From Nemertoderma westbladi (Eukaryota > Xenacoelomorpha > Nemertodermatida > Nemertodermatidae), in contig JAUCBJ010007719.1 of assembly GCA_032718475.1 (NCBI GenBank), positions 1 through 64,000 on the forward strand: 64,000 nt of DNA. Reading direction: 5' to 3'. Position numbers and translations under genes: made by a program. Shown one piece after another: positions 1 through 10,400 of the stretch; within the stretch, counting starts at the first letter, position 1, and every line of letters starts with the position of its first letter. A model generated the notes under the pieces. It searched no databases and was not told where the DNA came from. It saw only the letters and a program-made list of their open reading frames with translations.

Positions 1-3000
1 GCGACAGCTGTTTCAATATAACTTTTTGCTAAACGCCTTTGATTAATATTAAAATCTATATAGGGTTTAAATACAAAGTCTTGATGGAAAGAATATAATT
101 TATGTAGTTTAGTAACAATTAAACCTTGTTTTATATAAAATTTTAACAGTTTTAAATTTACATGATAGAATTCCTTATCGAATTGTGTCAACATAAGTTT
201 TGGTGCACACATCTTATAATTGCTATTAGTGCCTCTTTGTTTACAAACATTGTTATATTGTTCCCTCATATATGGTGAAAGCATTGTCTCATTTATACTT
301 AAATGTTCTGGAGCTAAGGGTAGTTCTAATGTACGATCGTGAATATCTTTGGGATATTTCAAATCGCAAATTAAGAAAAACCCAATATCCCCTTCAGTAT
401 CAAGATTTGATAAATATTTTATTAGTTCTTCTGGAGCAGCATTCTCTAAATATGTAACGTTGACTTGTTCAAACCCTGAAACAGGTAGCTTTTTACTTAA
501 ATTACCAGAATACAAGGAATTAAAATCTATATTGAAAATATGACACTCTTCCTTGCTTGGATCATAATTATCAGTATCTGGTATATTTGATTCTATGTAA
601 TGCTTTCGACAGAATGAAACCCCACCTCTAATAGATGCTTCAAAATCTCTATATGTTTGGTAATCTTTTATTAATGCTAACTTACATTTATTGTATTTCA
701 GGGCGCAATCATAAGTGAAAGCTGCGATACTGCAATAATAAACTACTTCTAATTCGTAGTTTTGTCTACACACTCTCCTAAAGTTCTCAAATATATCAGC
801 GAGGAGACAAACATCGAGTTTTAAGTATGCTAAAAGATAATCCTTGAGATTCACACAGTCAAACTGACTCCATGATGCGTTGGCGAAACTATATTCCTCG
901 GGTGTACAGGTATTTTGTGTTAATTTACTATAAAATTTGTCTATTGATGGTAATTTCGAATCATTGAATTTATTTAAATCTGTCAGGTACTCGTAGGGAA
1001 ATATACCTTTTCGTTTAATTGTTGCATTATTTAAATTTGGATAAAAATATTTCATTTGCTGTTCAGTAATTGGTAGAACTGATGTTATATCCTCGCTGTC
1101 TATATCCTTTGTTGAACAATCAACTAAAGTACTTAGGGAAAAGGATAAAAATTGATATGTGTCTAAGACACGTAGCTCGATCTTAGTTGTTGAGTCTTTC
1201 ACAGGTATATGCATGCTTAGTGAAATATACCTTTCAGAATTTTTAGGGATTACCTTTATATCCCAATCAGAATATTTATTGTTGGTAAAACCAACTTGTA
1301 AAAGAAAATGCAAATCGTAGAGATTGCAGTTGTGTGCAGCGAGTATATACATGTGTCGTTTCAACGATAAAGAACGGTTACATGCGTTACAAGCGGCTGC
1401 TATATAGTTACCAGTAATATGTGAGTGATGTTTGTTTTTCTCAGACTTATCCTTAAATAAAACATTGCAATAAAAGCAAGTTTTAGCTTTCCAAAAACTT
1501 AACTTATCTACATCATTTAGTATCATTCTCTCTCTTGTGTGGTCTTCCGACCATTTATATAATTGAGTGATGTCATTATATACAGAGTCTAAAAAGTCTT
1601 GAATACAGTTGTTGTCGATTGTTTTTGTAAAGGTCTTCAAATAAAATTTTGGTGGATTGATTAATTCGGCACTAGGAACAATTAAATAACTTACAGCGCA
1701 TGGAATATGATTCTGAATAAATTTACTGTTGCTGGCTGGCTCCAAAATAGATTCTATGTCAAAATATATTACAAACAATGCTGGTAATGTTCTGTCTAAA
1801 TTTCTAAAGCTAATGTGAGTTCTTTTTTCAGACGGTAGCTTCTCAACTTGACTTTTTCCTTGATAACAAGCAAGACGGTGACGTTCTAGAACATTTCTGT
1901 AGAAATGCGACAAACACCGTTCGCAATATTTCCTACATCCAATATGCTTACCTCTTGTATTCATCAATCGATTCAAGTTAGTTATGCAAACATAATGTGA
2001 TTGTTTACTCGTATTCTTATTTTTTACAAGTAATATATTCAATAACTCTTTATCTGGAGTGATTTTACTAAATGGCGCTTGTCTTAATATAGATACTCGA
2101 TTGTTGTCGTAGAGTAATAAATTAATTATATATGCTGAATTCTGTTTTTCAAAAAGTTTAATTGCAAGCTGCCATTCTGTTGGATAATCTTTGTTACCGT
2201 TGTCGAAAATAAAATGATTCATATAATTTTTGTACTGCGAAGTACGGTTTTTGTGATCTTTCACTTTGCTACTAAATTTTGTGGCTATAATTGCCCATTT
2301 AAAACAATCATTATCAACCGTTTGTATATTTATAACACATTGTTTACACGCTAGAGCCTTAGGTAACTCCATATAACCGTGTCCCTTATATTCCAGTGAC
2401 CTACACTTGGATTCAGCTACTTTAATTTCCACTCTTAATAAAGATTTAACGCGCCACCCTGAGCCACGAGTGTTAAACATGGCTATTTTTTGCATTAATT
2501 TTTCTAATACATACTCAAACCATGTGTCAAAACTTTCATGTGAATCTACGGTATTAACTGCACCACCTGAAGAACTAAAATAGAAAGCTTCTTCTTGATC
2601 ACCCTCTGAAAAATGTGATCGATACATGAGTATATTCACACCTAGCCAGGGTCTAAGTACATTCATTTCGCTAAGTTTTCCTAATAATAAGTTTTTAATA
2701 TGGGGAAGAATTTTAATTAATGATGAATGAATATCAGGAAAATCTTCATCATTTGGAAGATTGTAAACATAGATTTCTAAACGGTTATCGTGTGCGGATC
2801 GTTCGATGCTAAAAATTGATGGACCTTGACCAGATTTCAGTCTTTTTCTAGATGCGACAGTATTGTTTTGATTCCGTTGTGGTGGTCTAACATGATAATA
2901 ACGTTGGTGACAGTTGTGACGTAAATAATTATCATATAAATACTCTTTATTACAAGTAGGGCAAGTTTTTTCATACACGCAAAACTTCATTTCTTTACAT

Positions 3001-3158
3001 CCCGTAGTCGTTTCATGTCGTTTACATATTTCTTCACGTGAACATTTCACATGACAATTAAAACAATTGTATTCTTCAAAATGCGATTTCAAATGTGTTA
3101 AATAATTTCGTTTAGAAATTTGAAGAGGACAAAATGGACATTTCAATTGTTTATCCAT
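1..3158 (-). CDS. Family B DNA polymerase, protein-primed type (C-terminus outside window)
   Basis: I checked the frame line by line: 1,052 codons are open from the ATG at 3158 to the window edge. The N-terminus has three zinc-binding units: C7/C10/H22/H26, C32/C35/H48/C54 and C66/C69/H81/C83. The 3'-5' exonuclease motifs follow: Exo I (D467, E469 in FDIES), Exo II (N610, D615 in AHNCNLYD) and Exo III (Y778-x3-D782). Polymerase motif A is D878-x2-SLY. Motifs B (K...NxxYG) and C (DTD) must lie beyond the left edge. This layout is that of DNA_pol_B_2 polymerases, which replicate linear genomes with terminal proteins: Polintons/Mavericks, adenovirus-like and adintovirus-like elements and linear plasmids. 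I infer a mobile or virus-derived gene rather than a cellular replicase. An in-frame TAG precedes the ATG and could instead be a 3' splice site. The frame is intact over 3 kb, so the copy is recent or under selection. Confidence 0.9.
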   Translation of the reverse strand, partial: MDKQLKCPFCPLQISKRNYLTHLKSHFEEYNCFNCHVKCSREEICKRHETTTGCKEMKFCVYEKTCPTCNKEYLYDNYLRHNCHQRYYHVRPPQRNQNNTVASRKRLKSGQGPSIFSIERSAHDNRLEIYVYNLPNDEDFPDIHSSLIKILPHIKNLLLGKLSEMNVLRPWLGVNILMYRSHFSEGDQEEAFYFSSSGGAVNTVDSHESFDTWFEYVLEKLMQKIAMFNTRGSGWRVKSLLRVEIKVAESKCRSLEYKGHGYMELPKALACKQCVINIQTVDNDCFKWAIIATKFSSKVKDHKNRTSQYKNYMNHFIFDNGNKDYPTEWQLAIKLFEKQNSAYIINLLLYDNNRVSILRQAPFSKITPDKELLNILLVKNKNTSKQSHYVCITNLNRLMNTRGKHIGCRKYCERCLSHFYRNVLERHRLACYQGKSQVEKLPSEKRTHISFRNLDRTLPALFVIYFDIESILEPASNSKFIQNHIPCAVSYLIVPSAELINPPKFYLKTFTKTIDNNCIQDFLDSVYNDITQLYKWSEDHTRERMILNDVDKLSFWKAKTCFYCNVLFKDKSEKNKHHSHITGNYIAAACNACNRSLSLKRHMYILAAHNCNLYDLHFLLQVGFTNNKYSDWDIKVIPKNSERYISLSMHIPVKDSTTKIELRVLDTYQFLSFSLSTLVDCSTKDIDSEDITSVLPITEQQMKYFYPNLNNATIKRKGIFPYEYLTDLNKFNDSKLPSIDKFYSKLTQNTCTPEEYSFANASWSQFDCVNLKDYLLAYLKLDVCLLADIFENFRRVCRQNYELEVVYYCSIAAFTYDCALKYNKCKLALIKDYQTYRDFEASIRGGVSFCRKHYIESNIPDTDNYDPSKEECHIFNIDFNSLYSGNLSKKLPVSGFEQVNVTYLENAAPEELIKYLSNLDTEGDIGFFLICDLKYPKDIHDRTLELPLAPEHLSINETMLSPYMREQYNNVCKQRGTNSNYKMCAPKLMLTQFDKEFYHVNLKLLKFYIKQGLIVTKLHKLYSFHQDFVFKPYIDFNINQRRLAKSYIETAV

Positions 3159-3203
3159 ATCTTTATTATCCTAAAAACAATTTAAAATTAATATGAATAT
3201 TGT

Positions 3204-3215
3204 TATATATATATA
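3204..3215 (-). promoter_or_regulatory. TATA-like tract upstream of the DNA polymerase gene
   Basis: The minus strand reads TATATATATAAC about 45-55 bases before the polymerase ATG. It is the best TATA-like sequence in the 550-base intergenic region, but the whole region is AT-rich, so a chance match is possible. Confidence 0.35.
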
Positions 3216-3395
3216 ATCAAAAAAAATTCATAAGCTACTCAACACAAATAAAATATAATATCTAAACTTTAATTAATTTAATATTTTCAGAATGAGCTCG
3301 ATTGAATCAGTTGAGCTCTTTATATATATTTCAAGTTTCTACTTAGACCAACCAATCATAAATAACAGTTTCATTGGGAAACTAACATCATAAAT

Positions 3396-3672
3396 AAAGT
3401 TGCTTTTACAACTGAATTCTTTATAATAAAATCAAGTCTAAACCAAGATGTACATAATGCGTTTTTAATTTTCATTGATAAAGTAGGTTTTACATGCAAA
3501 TGTTTTATTATGGTGGTGTAAACTCACGCATTTACATGCGAATGATTTATACCTAATCCCGTGCTCACATTAAACTATCACCAATATTTACTCAATAAAG
3601 TCACCTTTACATGCAAATACTTTATAATAATCACGCTTTGTGATAAAAAGTTACCTTTACAAGTCAGTGTGA
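3396..3672. repeat. Cluster of five spaced repeats between the polymerase and its upstream neighbour
   Basis: Five copies of a degenerate 25-35-base element resembling AAAGTnnCyTTTACATGCAAATnnTTTATAATAA (broken here: AAAGTnnCyTTTACATGCAA, then ATnnTTTATAATAA) lie at about 3396-3429, 3480-3513, 3527-3556, 3597-3630 and 3647-3672. The clearest cores are TTTACATGCAAAT at copies 2 and 4, and copy 3 has TTTACATGCGAAT. The spacing is irregular (about 40-85 bases). The cluster sits upstream of the polymerase and downstream of the gene at 3707-4753, both on the minus strand. ATGCAAAT is the octamer bound by POU proteins, but a replication or terminal-protein role is equally possible. Confidence 0.6.
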
Positions 3673-3706
3673 AACTGAAAAAGAAAAGTCTCTAGTTAAT
3701 AATAAA

Positions 3707-4753
3707 TCAATCTGATACTGTTTTTATATGTTCCTTATTGTAATCTGCTACCTCTTCACTTGCTTTTGTAACTTTTATTTTCTTTGTAGGTATAGAATCA
3801 TTGTTGGGAATGGAAGATGATTGAGATGTAGATCTGCGCTTTCTATCACTCGAGGTCTCTTCGATGTATGTCTTTGGATTAAATGTGGATGAAACTACTT
3901 CTGGAAATGACTTATTATCCTTAAACTTCCAAGTTGGTGGATATAGAATCACGAAACCGTCTGCTATATCAGTTGATGAAACCTTTAACATCATATCATA
4001 GAGAAACTCTATATGAGGTATGTCTTTATCGTAATGTAACTGTAAATATTTGCTTTCCTTGTCTGTAATAATTACTTTTTTTTCTTGTACATTTATTTTT
4101 ACTTTAAGTCGGTCAGATAAAGCTACTTTATCGTCCGTATCTAGCTCTGAAAAGACACCTTCGTTACTAATTTCATAATTCCATTCATACCACAATGAAT
4201 TTACTTCCGATGCTGTTAAGTTAAACCCATTATAATACCTAAGACCAATAGCATCAGAATATCTAGCTGAAATCTCCCATAGTCCCATATAAGTCGCTCC
4301 TTTATATTTGCTTACAAAACCAACAAAAGATGGGTTGGTTAAATTAACAACATAACACTGATTTATTATTTCGAGTGGTGGTGATAACAATTCTAATATT
4401 TCTGTCTTACTCTGAAGCAATAAATTAATGAGTGATTTGTTTAGAATTTGACATTTGCCTTGCTTCTGAATATATACGTTTTCAGTAATAACACAGGTGG
4501 AAATATTTAACTTTCCTCTTGTAAATTCTATATTAGGATAAATATTACCTCTTGAAACTGGTGATTCCTTTTGTCGGTTGAATAATATTTCTAAGACGTC
4601 TAGAAGGTAGAGTGTATCCTGGTAAGAGAAGCACGTTGTTACATTGCTATCGCATGAGAGTAATATAAAGTACTTGCCATAAACAATACTACAGGTATAT
4701 TTATTAAATGTAAATTTCCAAGTATTGCTTGAAGTTTTTTTAAATAAATCCAT
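3707..4753 (-). CDS. Unidentified 348-residue protein with a possible PC4-like domain
   Basis: An intact 348-codon frame starts at the ATG at 4753, on the same strand as and 549 bases upstream of the DNA polymerase. I do not recognise the family with certainty. Residues about 148-190 (a glycine after KYK, then GLWEISARY, then NLTASEVNSLW) follow the pattern of the PC4/p15 single-strand DNA-binding fold: a strand with an IR/AR-Y element, then G-x-x-Ls-x-x-e-x-x-L. The C-terminus (about 300-340) is rich in Ser, Lys and Arg, with DRKRR and PTKKIKVTK, which look like nuclear localisation signals. No signal peptide or membrane segment is evident. Next to a protein-primed polymerase, a single-strand DNA-binding or terminal-protein-like role in replicating the same element would fit, but that is inference. 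Confidence 0.6.
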   Translation of the reverse strand: MDLFKKTSSNTWKFTFNKYTCSIVYGKYFILLSCDSNVTTCFSYQDTLYLLDVLEILFNRQKESPVSRGNIYPNIEFTRGKLNISTCVITENVYIQKQGKCQILNKSLINLLLQSKTEILELLSPPLEIINQCYVVNLTNPSFVGFVSKYKGATYMGLWEISARYSDAIGLRYYNGFNLTASEVNSLWYEWNYEISNEGVFSELDTDDKVALSDRLKVKINVQEKKVIITDKESKYLQLHYDKDIPHIEFLYDMMLKVSSTDIADGFVILYPPTWKFKDNKSFPEVVSSTFNPKTYIEETSSDRKRRSTSQSSSIPNNDSIPTKKIKVTKASEEVADYNKEHIKTVSD

Positions 4754-4876
4754 AATTAGAATGAAAACTATTTTGAAAAATAAAAACCAGATAAATGATT
4801 ATTAGATTGTAAAACTTCTGTTTATATGGTTGCTTTAATACAGCAGAGTGACTTACAGTGAGGAATATAGTTGCTT

Positions 4877-4966
4877 CGTGTAACAGATGCAACGTGTACA
4901 ATTAAATTTATTACATTAGCGTGAGTTAGAGAGTGAAATAGCAGTAACGTGTAACAGATGCAACGT
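4877..4966. repeat. Pair of 19-bp direct repeats upstream of the PC4-like gene
   Basis: CGTGTAACAGATGCAACGT occurs at 4877-4895 and again at 4948-4966, identical over 19 bases. The pair sits 120-210 bases upstream of the start of the gene at 3707-4753, so it may be a regulatory element or part of the same integrated element. Confidence 0.6.
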
Positions 4967-5189
4967 AATCAATGCTAGCCCTATCATTCTAACTTATATT
5001 CAACTTAGTTGATCGATCAGTTACATCGATAAAAGAAATTGATTATTATTAATAGTCGAATTAATGTATTCTATGCTATAGTAATTATGTTAAGGAACTA
5101 GAAGCTATTTATAATCATCTGCTACCAGTGATGAAGATGAAGAATTCAATGACTATGGTATAACTCAGATATTTATCGCCTTTTTCTCT

Positions 5190-5262
5190 CGAGGTTGGAT
5201 GGAAGAGTGATTGGTGAGTTGTGAGGAGTTATATCAGTCCCGGGTTCGAACCCTGTTGAATA
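5190..5262 (+). repeat. Possible tRNA-derived SINE remnant
   Basis: GGGTTCGAACCC at about 5242-5253 is a good RNA polymerase III B-box / T-arm sequence, but no convincing A-box precedes it at the expected distance and no tRNA cloverleaf can be drawn. It is best read as a degraded SINE, or a chance match. Confidence 0.3.
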
Positions 5263-5302
5263 TTTTGTTATCTGAAAAATTGCAAAATTAAATTTAGTTA
5301 CT

Positions 5303-5597
5303 GGTGAAAAATAGTAGAAGTTACCTGTAGACATCCCTAGCGTCTGTAAAATAAAGGTTGGTAAATATGAAAATACTGGTCGAGGCAAACATCGCCGTTG
5401 ATTGGTTGGTTGGTGGGTGGGTAACAGCTGTGGATTGAGTAGCGATGATGGGATGGGGGCTAGCCATGCATCGTGAGGTTAGGCTATGTGAAGATGAATA
5501 TGCAATGGTTGGTGAAAAATAGCGATTTGAAAAATAGTAGACGTTACCTGATGCTAAGTGTAGACACTCGAACACCTGTAAAATAAAGGTTGGTGAT
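5303..5597 (+). repeat. Degenerate direct repeat, two copies
   Basis: GGTGAAAAATAG, GTTACCTG and CTGTAAAATAAAGGTTGGT recur in the same order at about 5303-5355 and 5509-5597. The second copy has an insertion. No coding potential is evident. Confidence 0.5.
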
Positions 5598-5599
5598 TG

Positions 5600-6697
5600 G
5601 ATGCAGTACTAGCGTCGGGGGACTAATAACGCCTCTAGCGGAATAAGCGGGAACTTGAGAATTTACCATGGTTACGGATGAAATGCTGTCATCTGATTGG
5701 TTGAAATAATGACGACCACTGGTAAAGGTTGAAATGGTGGCTTCTGATTGGCTGCAGTACCAGAAATGGATGGTAATGATGGACTACGGGTGACCTTGGT
5801 GCCGTGTCATAGCATTCTATACTACTACCCTTCTGCTTACCTCAGTAATTAAGAAAGTTGAGGGGTTTACGATTATCTATCGGTATTCTCCAAATATAAC
5901 AATCCATTAATATAAACAGCAATTAACAACAATATAAAACAGCATTAAAACAGTGCGATGAACAAAGTAGTATGTGTTTGTGAAATATGTTATGATAAGT
6001 GAATTGGCCGTATGAATCGGTCGTTAATAGATTTACGTTCTTATAACTCCAACCATCAGATGTTCTTGGGCCAAAGTCTGAAACATCTGTACTTAGTACT
6101 GAATCCCGAAAGGAATAGGATTCTCTGAAAAACAATAACTGCGCATGCGCCAATTTCCACAGGTAGCTCTCTATCGGCATAATCGGGAAGATTGCTCTGA
6201 TTGGCTGAATAGGTCCAAACAAAGAAACCTCCAGGTACACAAAGAATCAGCTGACAGATTTCGTCATCTTGGTTCTAATTTCTGACCGACGCGTAGTTGA
6301 ACAATTTTAGGCCTTTTTAGAGTATTCAGCGCATTGCATAAAAATGACTTGTTATGTCTGCAAAAGCTTTTACAATACGAACCTAAAACCGCTACAAGCC
6401 TCAGATCTTATGGTTAGGCCAGACATTACATGAAATACAGTCGCTTATATACGGTTGATTCAATGGATTACAGCCAATAAGGCGCGAGAACAGTGTAAGA
6501 AGGATGTAAGGATATCACAAAGGGTAACAACCAATGAGAGTCTAGTACGATGCCAATCGATGCCGGGCAATGGATAAACAATGTTAGTGATGGCGTATGA
6601 CACACATTGAGCATAAAATACTATACACGTAAAATTGAATAATTCTCTGATAAAAATATAAGATTTCAATACGAAGTTGACCCGTGCATAAAAAAAA
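5600..6697. other. Non-coding sequence with no recognisable gene
   Basis: No frame longer than about 105 codons is present and none resembles a known family. A 30-codon plus frame at 6344 begins MTCYVCKSFYN and has one CxxC pair. It could be the first exon of a zinc-finger gene, but there is no supporting context. Confidence 0.5.
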
Positions 6698-7284
6698 TAG
6701 GGCCTACTCTTACTACTGACAGACAATAAGTAATAGGGCCTAATCCTACTACAGACAGACAATGAGTAATGGGCCTACTCCTACTACAATCAGACAATAA
6801 GTAATACTGTAGAGCCTACTCCTACTAAAGACAGACAATAAGTAATAGGGCCTATTCATACTACAGACAGACAATAAGTAATCGGCCTACTCCTACTACA
6901 GCCAACCAATAAGTAATAGGGCCTACTCCTACTACAGACAGACAATAAGTAATGGGCCTACTCCTACTACAGACAGACAATAAGTAATGGGCCTACTCCT
7001 ACTACAATCAGACAATAAGTAATAGGGCCTACTCCTACTACAGACAGACAATAAATAATGGGGCATACTCCTACTACAGACAGACAATAAATAATAGGGC
7101 ATACTCCTACTGTACTACAGACAGACAGACAGATAATAAGTAATGGGGCCTATTCCTACTACAGTCAGATAATAAGTAATAGGGCCTACTCCTATTACAG
7201 ACAGACAATAAGTAATAGGGCCTACTCCCACTACAGTTAGACAATAAGTAATAGGGCCTACTCCTACTACAGTTAGACAATAAG
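6698..7284. repeat. 36-bp minisatellite, left segment
   Basis: About 16 tandem copies of a 35/36-base unit with the core CCTACTCCTACTACAGACAG followed by ACAATAAGTAATAGGG. The same unit makes up the large array at 16521-19327. This segment ends mid-unit at CAATAAG (7284) and the other resumes at TAATAGGGCC (16521), completing the unit exactly, so the two segments were one array before LINE C1 inserted. Confidence 0.92.
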
Positions 7285-7430
7285 ATTGATGAGATTTGTC
7301 AATTATAATTAATTGAGGTTATTAGTATATTGAGGTTATGAGGTTATTGCTTGCTGTACAGCTATACTGTACAGCTGTATAAGATACTGCAGTACTGCTG
7401 TACTGACAGGCAGATACTGAGATAAACAGC

Positions 7431-10400
7431 ATGCTGGGTTCTGTTCCCAAACCAAGGGGTCGCCAAGCTGCCGCACGTAAACGCATAAAACTAAAGGACC
7501 CTAAATCGGGAGCTTTTGCGAATGGTGGGCAAAAGGATGTATTGGAAAACGATAGCCACAAACGAAAGGATCATCCCGAAATCTGCAATAAAGGAGAAAC
7601 TAGAATAACTGCAAATAATACTGGTGAACCGAACATGACAGAAATTCTAGCCACCAATCCATCTCTAGAATTAAAGCTGTCAGACACAGGAAAACTTACG
7701 GTATCAGGAAGGAGAAGTCTTTCTCTCAGTTCTGCATGAAACGCGAATAGGCCTACCGACAACAACTCCTCGACCTCGACTAAACCCCGGAAGGTTTCTC
7801 TTGATTCGTTGTTCTCTGTACGACCCACCAGCACCAATACTGGTACCGACAACTCGTCGACTACAACTAAACCCCGGAAGGTTTCTCTCGGTTCATCGGC
7901 CTCTGTTGTACGACCCATCAATACCGGTACCGACAACTCGTTGACTTCGACGAAACCCCAGAAGGTTTCTCTCAGTTCGTCATCCTCTGTACGACCCACC
8001 AACACCAGTACCGACAACTCGTTAACTTCATCTAAACCCCTGAAGGTTTCTCTCGGCTCGTCGTCCTCTGTACGACCCACCAATACCGCTGCAAACAACT
8101 CGTCGACTTTGACTAAACCCCGGAAGGTTACTCCCGGTTCGTCGTTATCTGTACGAGCTACCAATGCCGGTACTGACATCTCGTCAACTTTGACTAAACC
8201 CCGGAAGGTTTCTCTTGGTTCGTCGTCCTCTGTACAACCCTCCAATAGCGGTAGCGGTGCCGACAACTCGTCGACTTCGAATAAACCCCGGAAGGTTACT
8301 CCCGGTTCGTCGTCCTCTGTACGACCCGCCAATACTAGTACCGACAACTCGTTGACTTCAGCCAAACCCCTGAAGGTTTCCGTTGGTTCGTCGTCCTCTG
8401 TACGACCCACCAATACCGGTGCCAACAACTCGTCGACTTCGACTAAACCCCGGAAGGTTACTCCCGGTAGGTCGTCCTCTGTACGAGCTACCATCACTGG
8501 TACAGACAACTTGTTGATTTCGATTAAACCCCGGAAGGTTTCTCTCGATTCGTTGTCCTCTGTGTGGTCGACCATCACCAGTGCCGACAACTCTTCAAAT
8601 TCGTCTAAACCCCGGAATGTTTCTCTCAGTTCAACATTGACTGTACCAACCGCGAATCCAAATAATTCCGAGGTTTCAGAGGTCAATCCTAGTGTCCTGC
8701 ACTCATCCAGGGCGCATTTTCTGGTTGAAGACCTCCAGGAGAACGGTACATGGAAACATAGATCTCTAACCAATCGTGCCGTTAACAATCCCTTTAATGA
8801 TCATTGTGTTAATACCGTCATGACTGATAATAATAGTATTAATTATATAGTATCTACTAATGAGCATAATAGCATGTATAACAATTCGGTTAATGAAGGC
8901 TCACAAAGTAATAACGCCACCGGGTGCATGTCTTTTAATGTATCTTCCCTAGAGGAGCATAGTACAAGTGCAATTTTTGATTGTGTATGTAACAGTCCGA
9001 CAGTGCGCCCGTCATCAACCCCAGGCGCTAGTAATAATAATATTTGTAATTTAGAGACCAATAACAAATATTTCATGTCTGCATCCAGTAATGCTGCTAA
9101 CTGTTCGGTCCCTGGAGCCGATTTTACTGTGACCAATAGTGATATTTTTGTGCCTGAACGCAGTAATGTCATTGTCCCTGGAACTGGTCTTTTTGGTAAC
9201 CCAGGGTCCAACGATGCTTTTGTGGTGTCCACAGCTAGTAATGCTGCTGGCATTTATTCAACCCCTGGCGACAGTGCCAGTAATAATAATATTGGCAATT
9301 TAATGACCAATAATGAAATATTTGCCTCTGAAACCAGTAATGTCGGTAATTTTTCGACCCCTTGTGCAAATAACATTTATAATTTAGAGACCAATAACAA
9401 ATATTTCATGTCTGCATCCAGTAATGCTGCTAACTGTTCGGTCCCTGGAGCCGATTTTACTATGACCAATGGTGATATTTTTGGGCCTGAACCCAGTAAT
9501 GTTGTTGTCCCTGGAACTGGTTTTTTTGATAACCCAGGGTCCAACGATGCTTTTTTGGTATCCACAGCTAGTAATGCTGGCATTTATTCAACCCCTGGCA
9601 CCAGTAATAATAATATCGGTAATTTAGTGACCAATAATGAAATATTTGCCTCTGAAACCAGTAATGTTGGTAATTTTTAGACCCTTTGTGGAATTAATAT
9701 TGGTAATCCAGTGACCAACAATGGAATATTTGCCTCCAAGACCAGTAATGTCGGTAATTTTTCGACCCCTTGTGGAATTAATATTGGTAATCCAGTGACC
9801 AACAATGGAATATTTGCCTCTGAAACCAGTAATGTCGGTAATTTTTCGACCCCTTGTCCAAGTAACATTTGTAATTTAGAGACCAATAATAAATATCTTA
9901 TGTCTGCATCCAGTAATGCTGCTAACTGTTCGGTCCCTGGAGCCGACTTTACTGTGACCAATGGTGATATTTTTGGGCCTGAACCCAGTAATGTTGTTGT
10001 CCCTGGAACTGGTCCTTTTGGTAACCCAGGGTCCAACGATGCTTTTTTGGTGTCTACAGCTAGTAATGCTGGCATTTATTCAACCCCTGGCGCCAGTAAT
10101 AATAATATCGGTAGTTCAGTGACCAACAATGGAATATTTGCCTCCGAAACCAGTAATGTTGGTAATTTTTCGACCCCTTGTGGAATTAATATTGGTAATT
10201 CAGTGACCAATAATGAAATATTTGCATCTGAAACCAGTAATACTCCACCACATAAACACAGTTCCAAGGGAGAATCTACTCCAGTTTTTCCAGGTACAGA
10301 GGCAGTTTGGATTTGGAGTGTGCCACATAAACCGGATTTCAAGGGAGAATCTACTCGAGTTTCTCCTGAGGTGGTTGGGAGTCAGCGACACAAAACCGGA

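Noticed and set aside
6344-6433. 30-codon frame MTCYVCKSFYN as a zinc-finger exon
   Set aside because: One CxxC pair alone is not enough; no splice partner or conserved neighbour is visible.
6698-7284. CRISPR-like array
   Set aside because: Head-to-tail tandem repeats with no unique spacers in a eukaryotic context; the same holds for all arrays in the window.
7571-8788. 405-codon minus frame (TFRGLVEVDELSVPVLVGRTEDDEP repeats)
   Set aside because: Antisense to the repeat region of LINE C1 ORF1. The plus frame continues into a protease domain, whereas this one leads nowhere.
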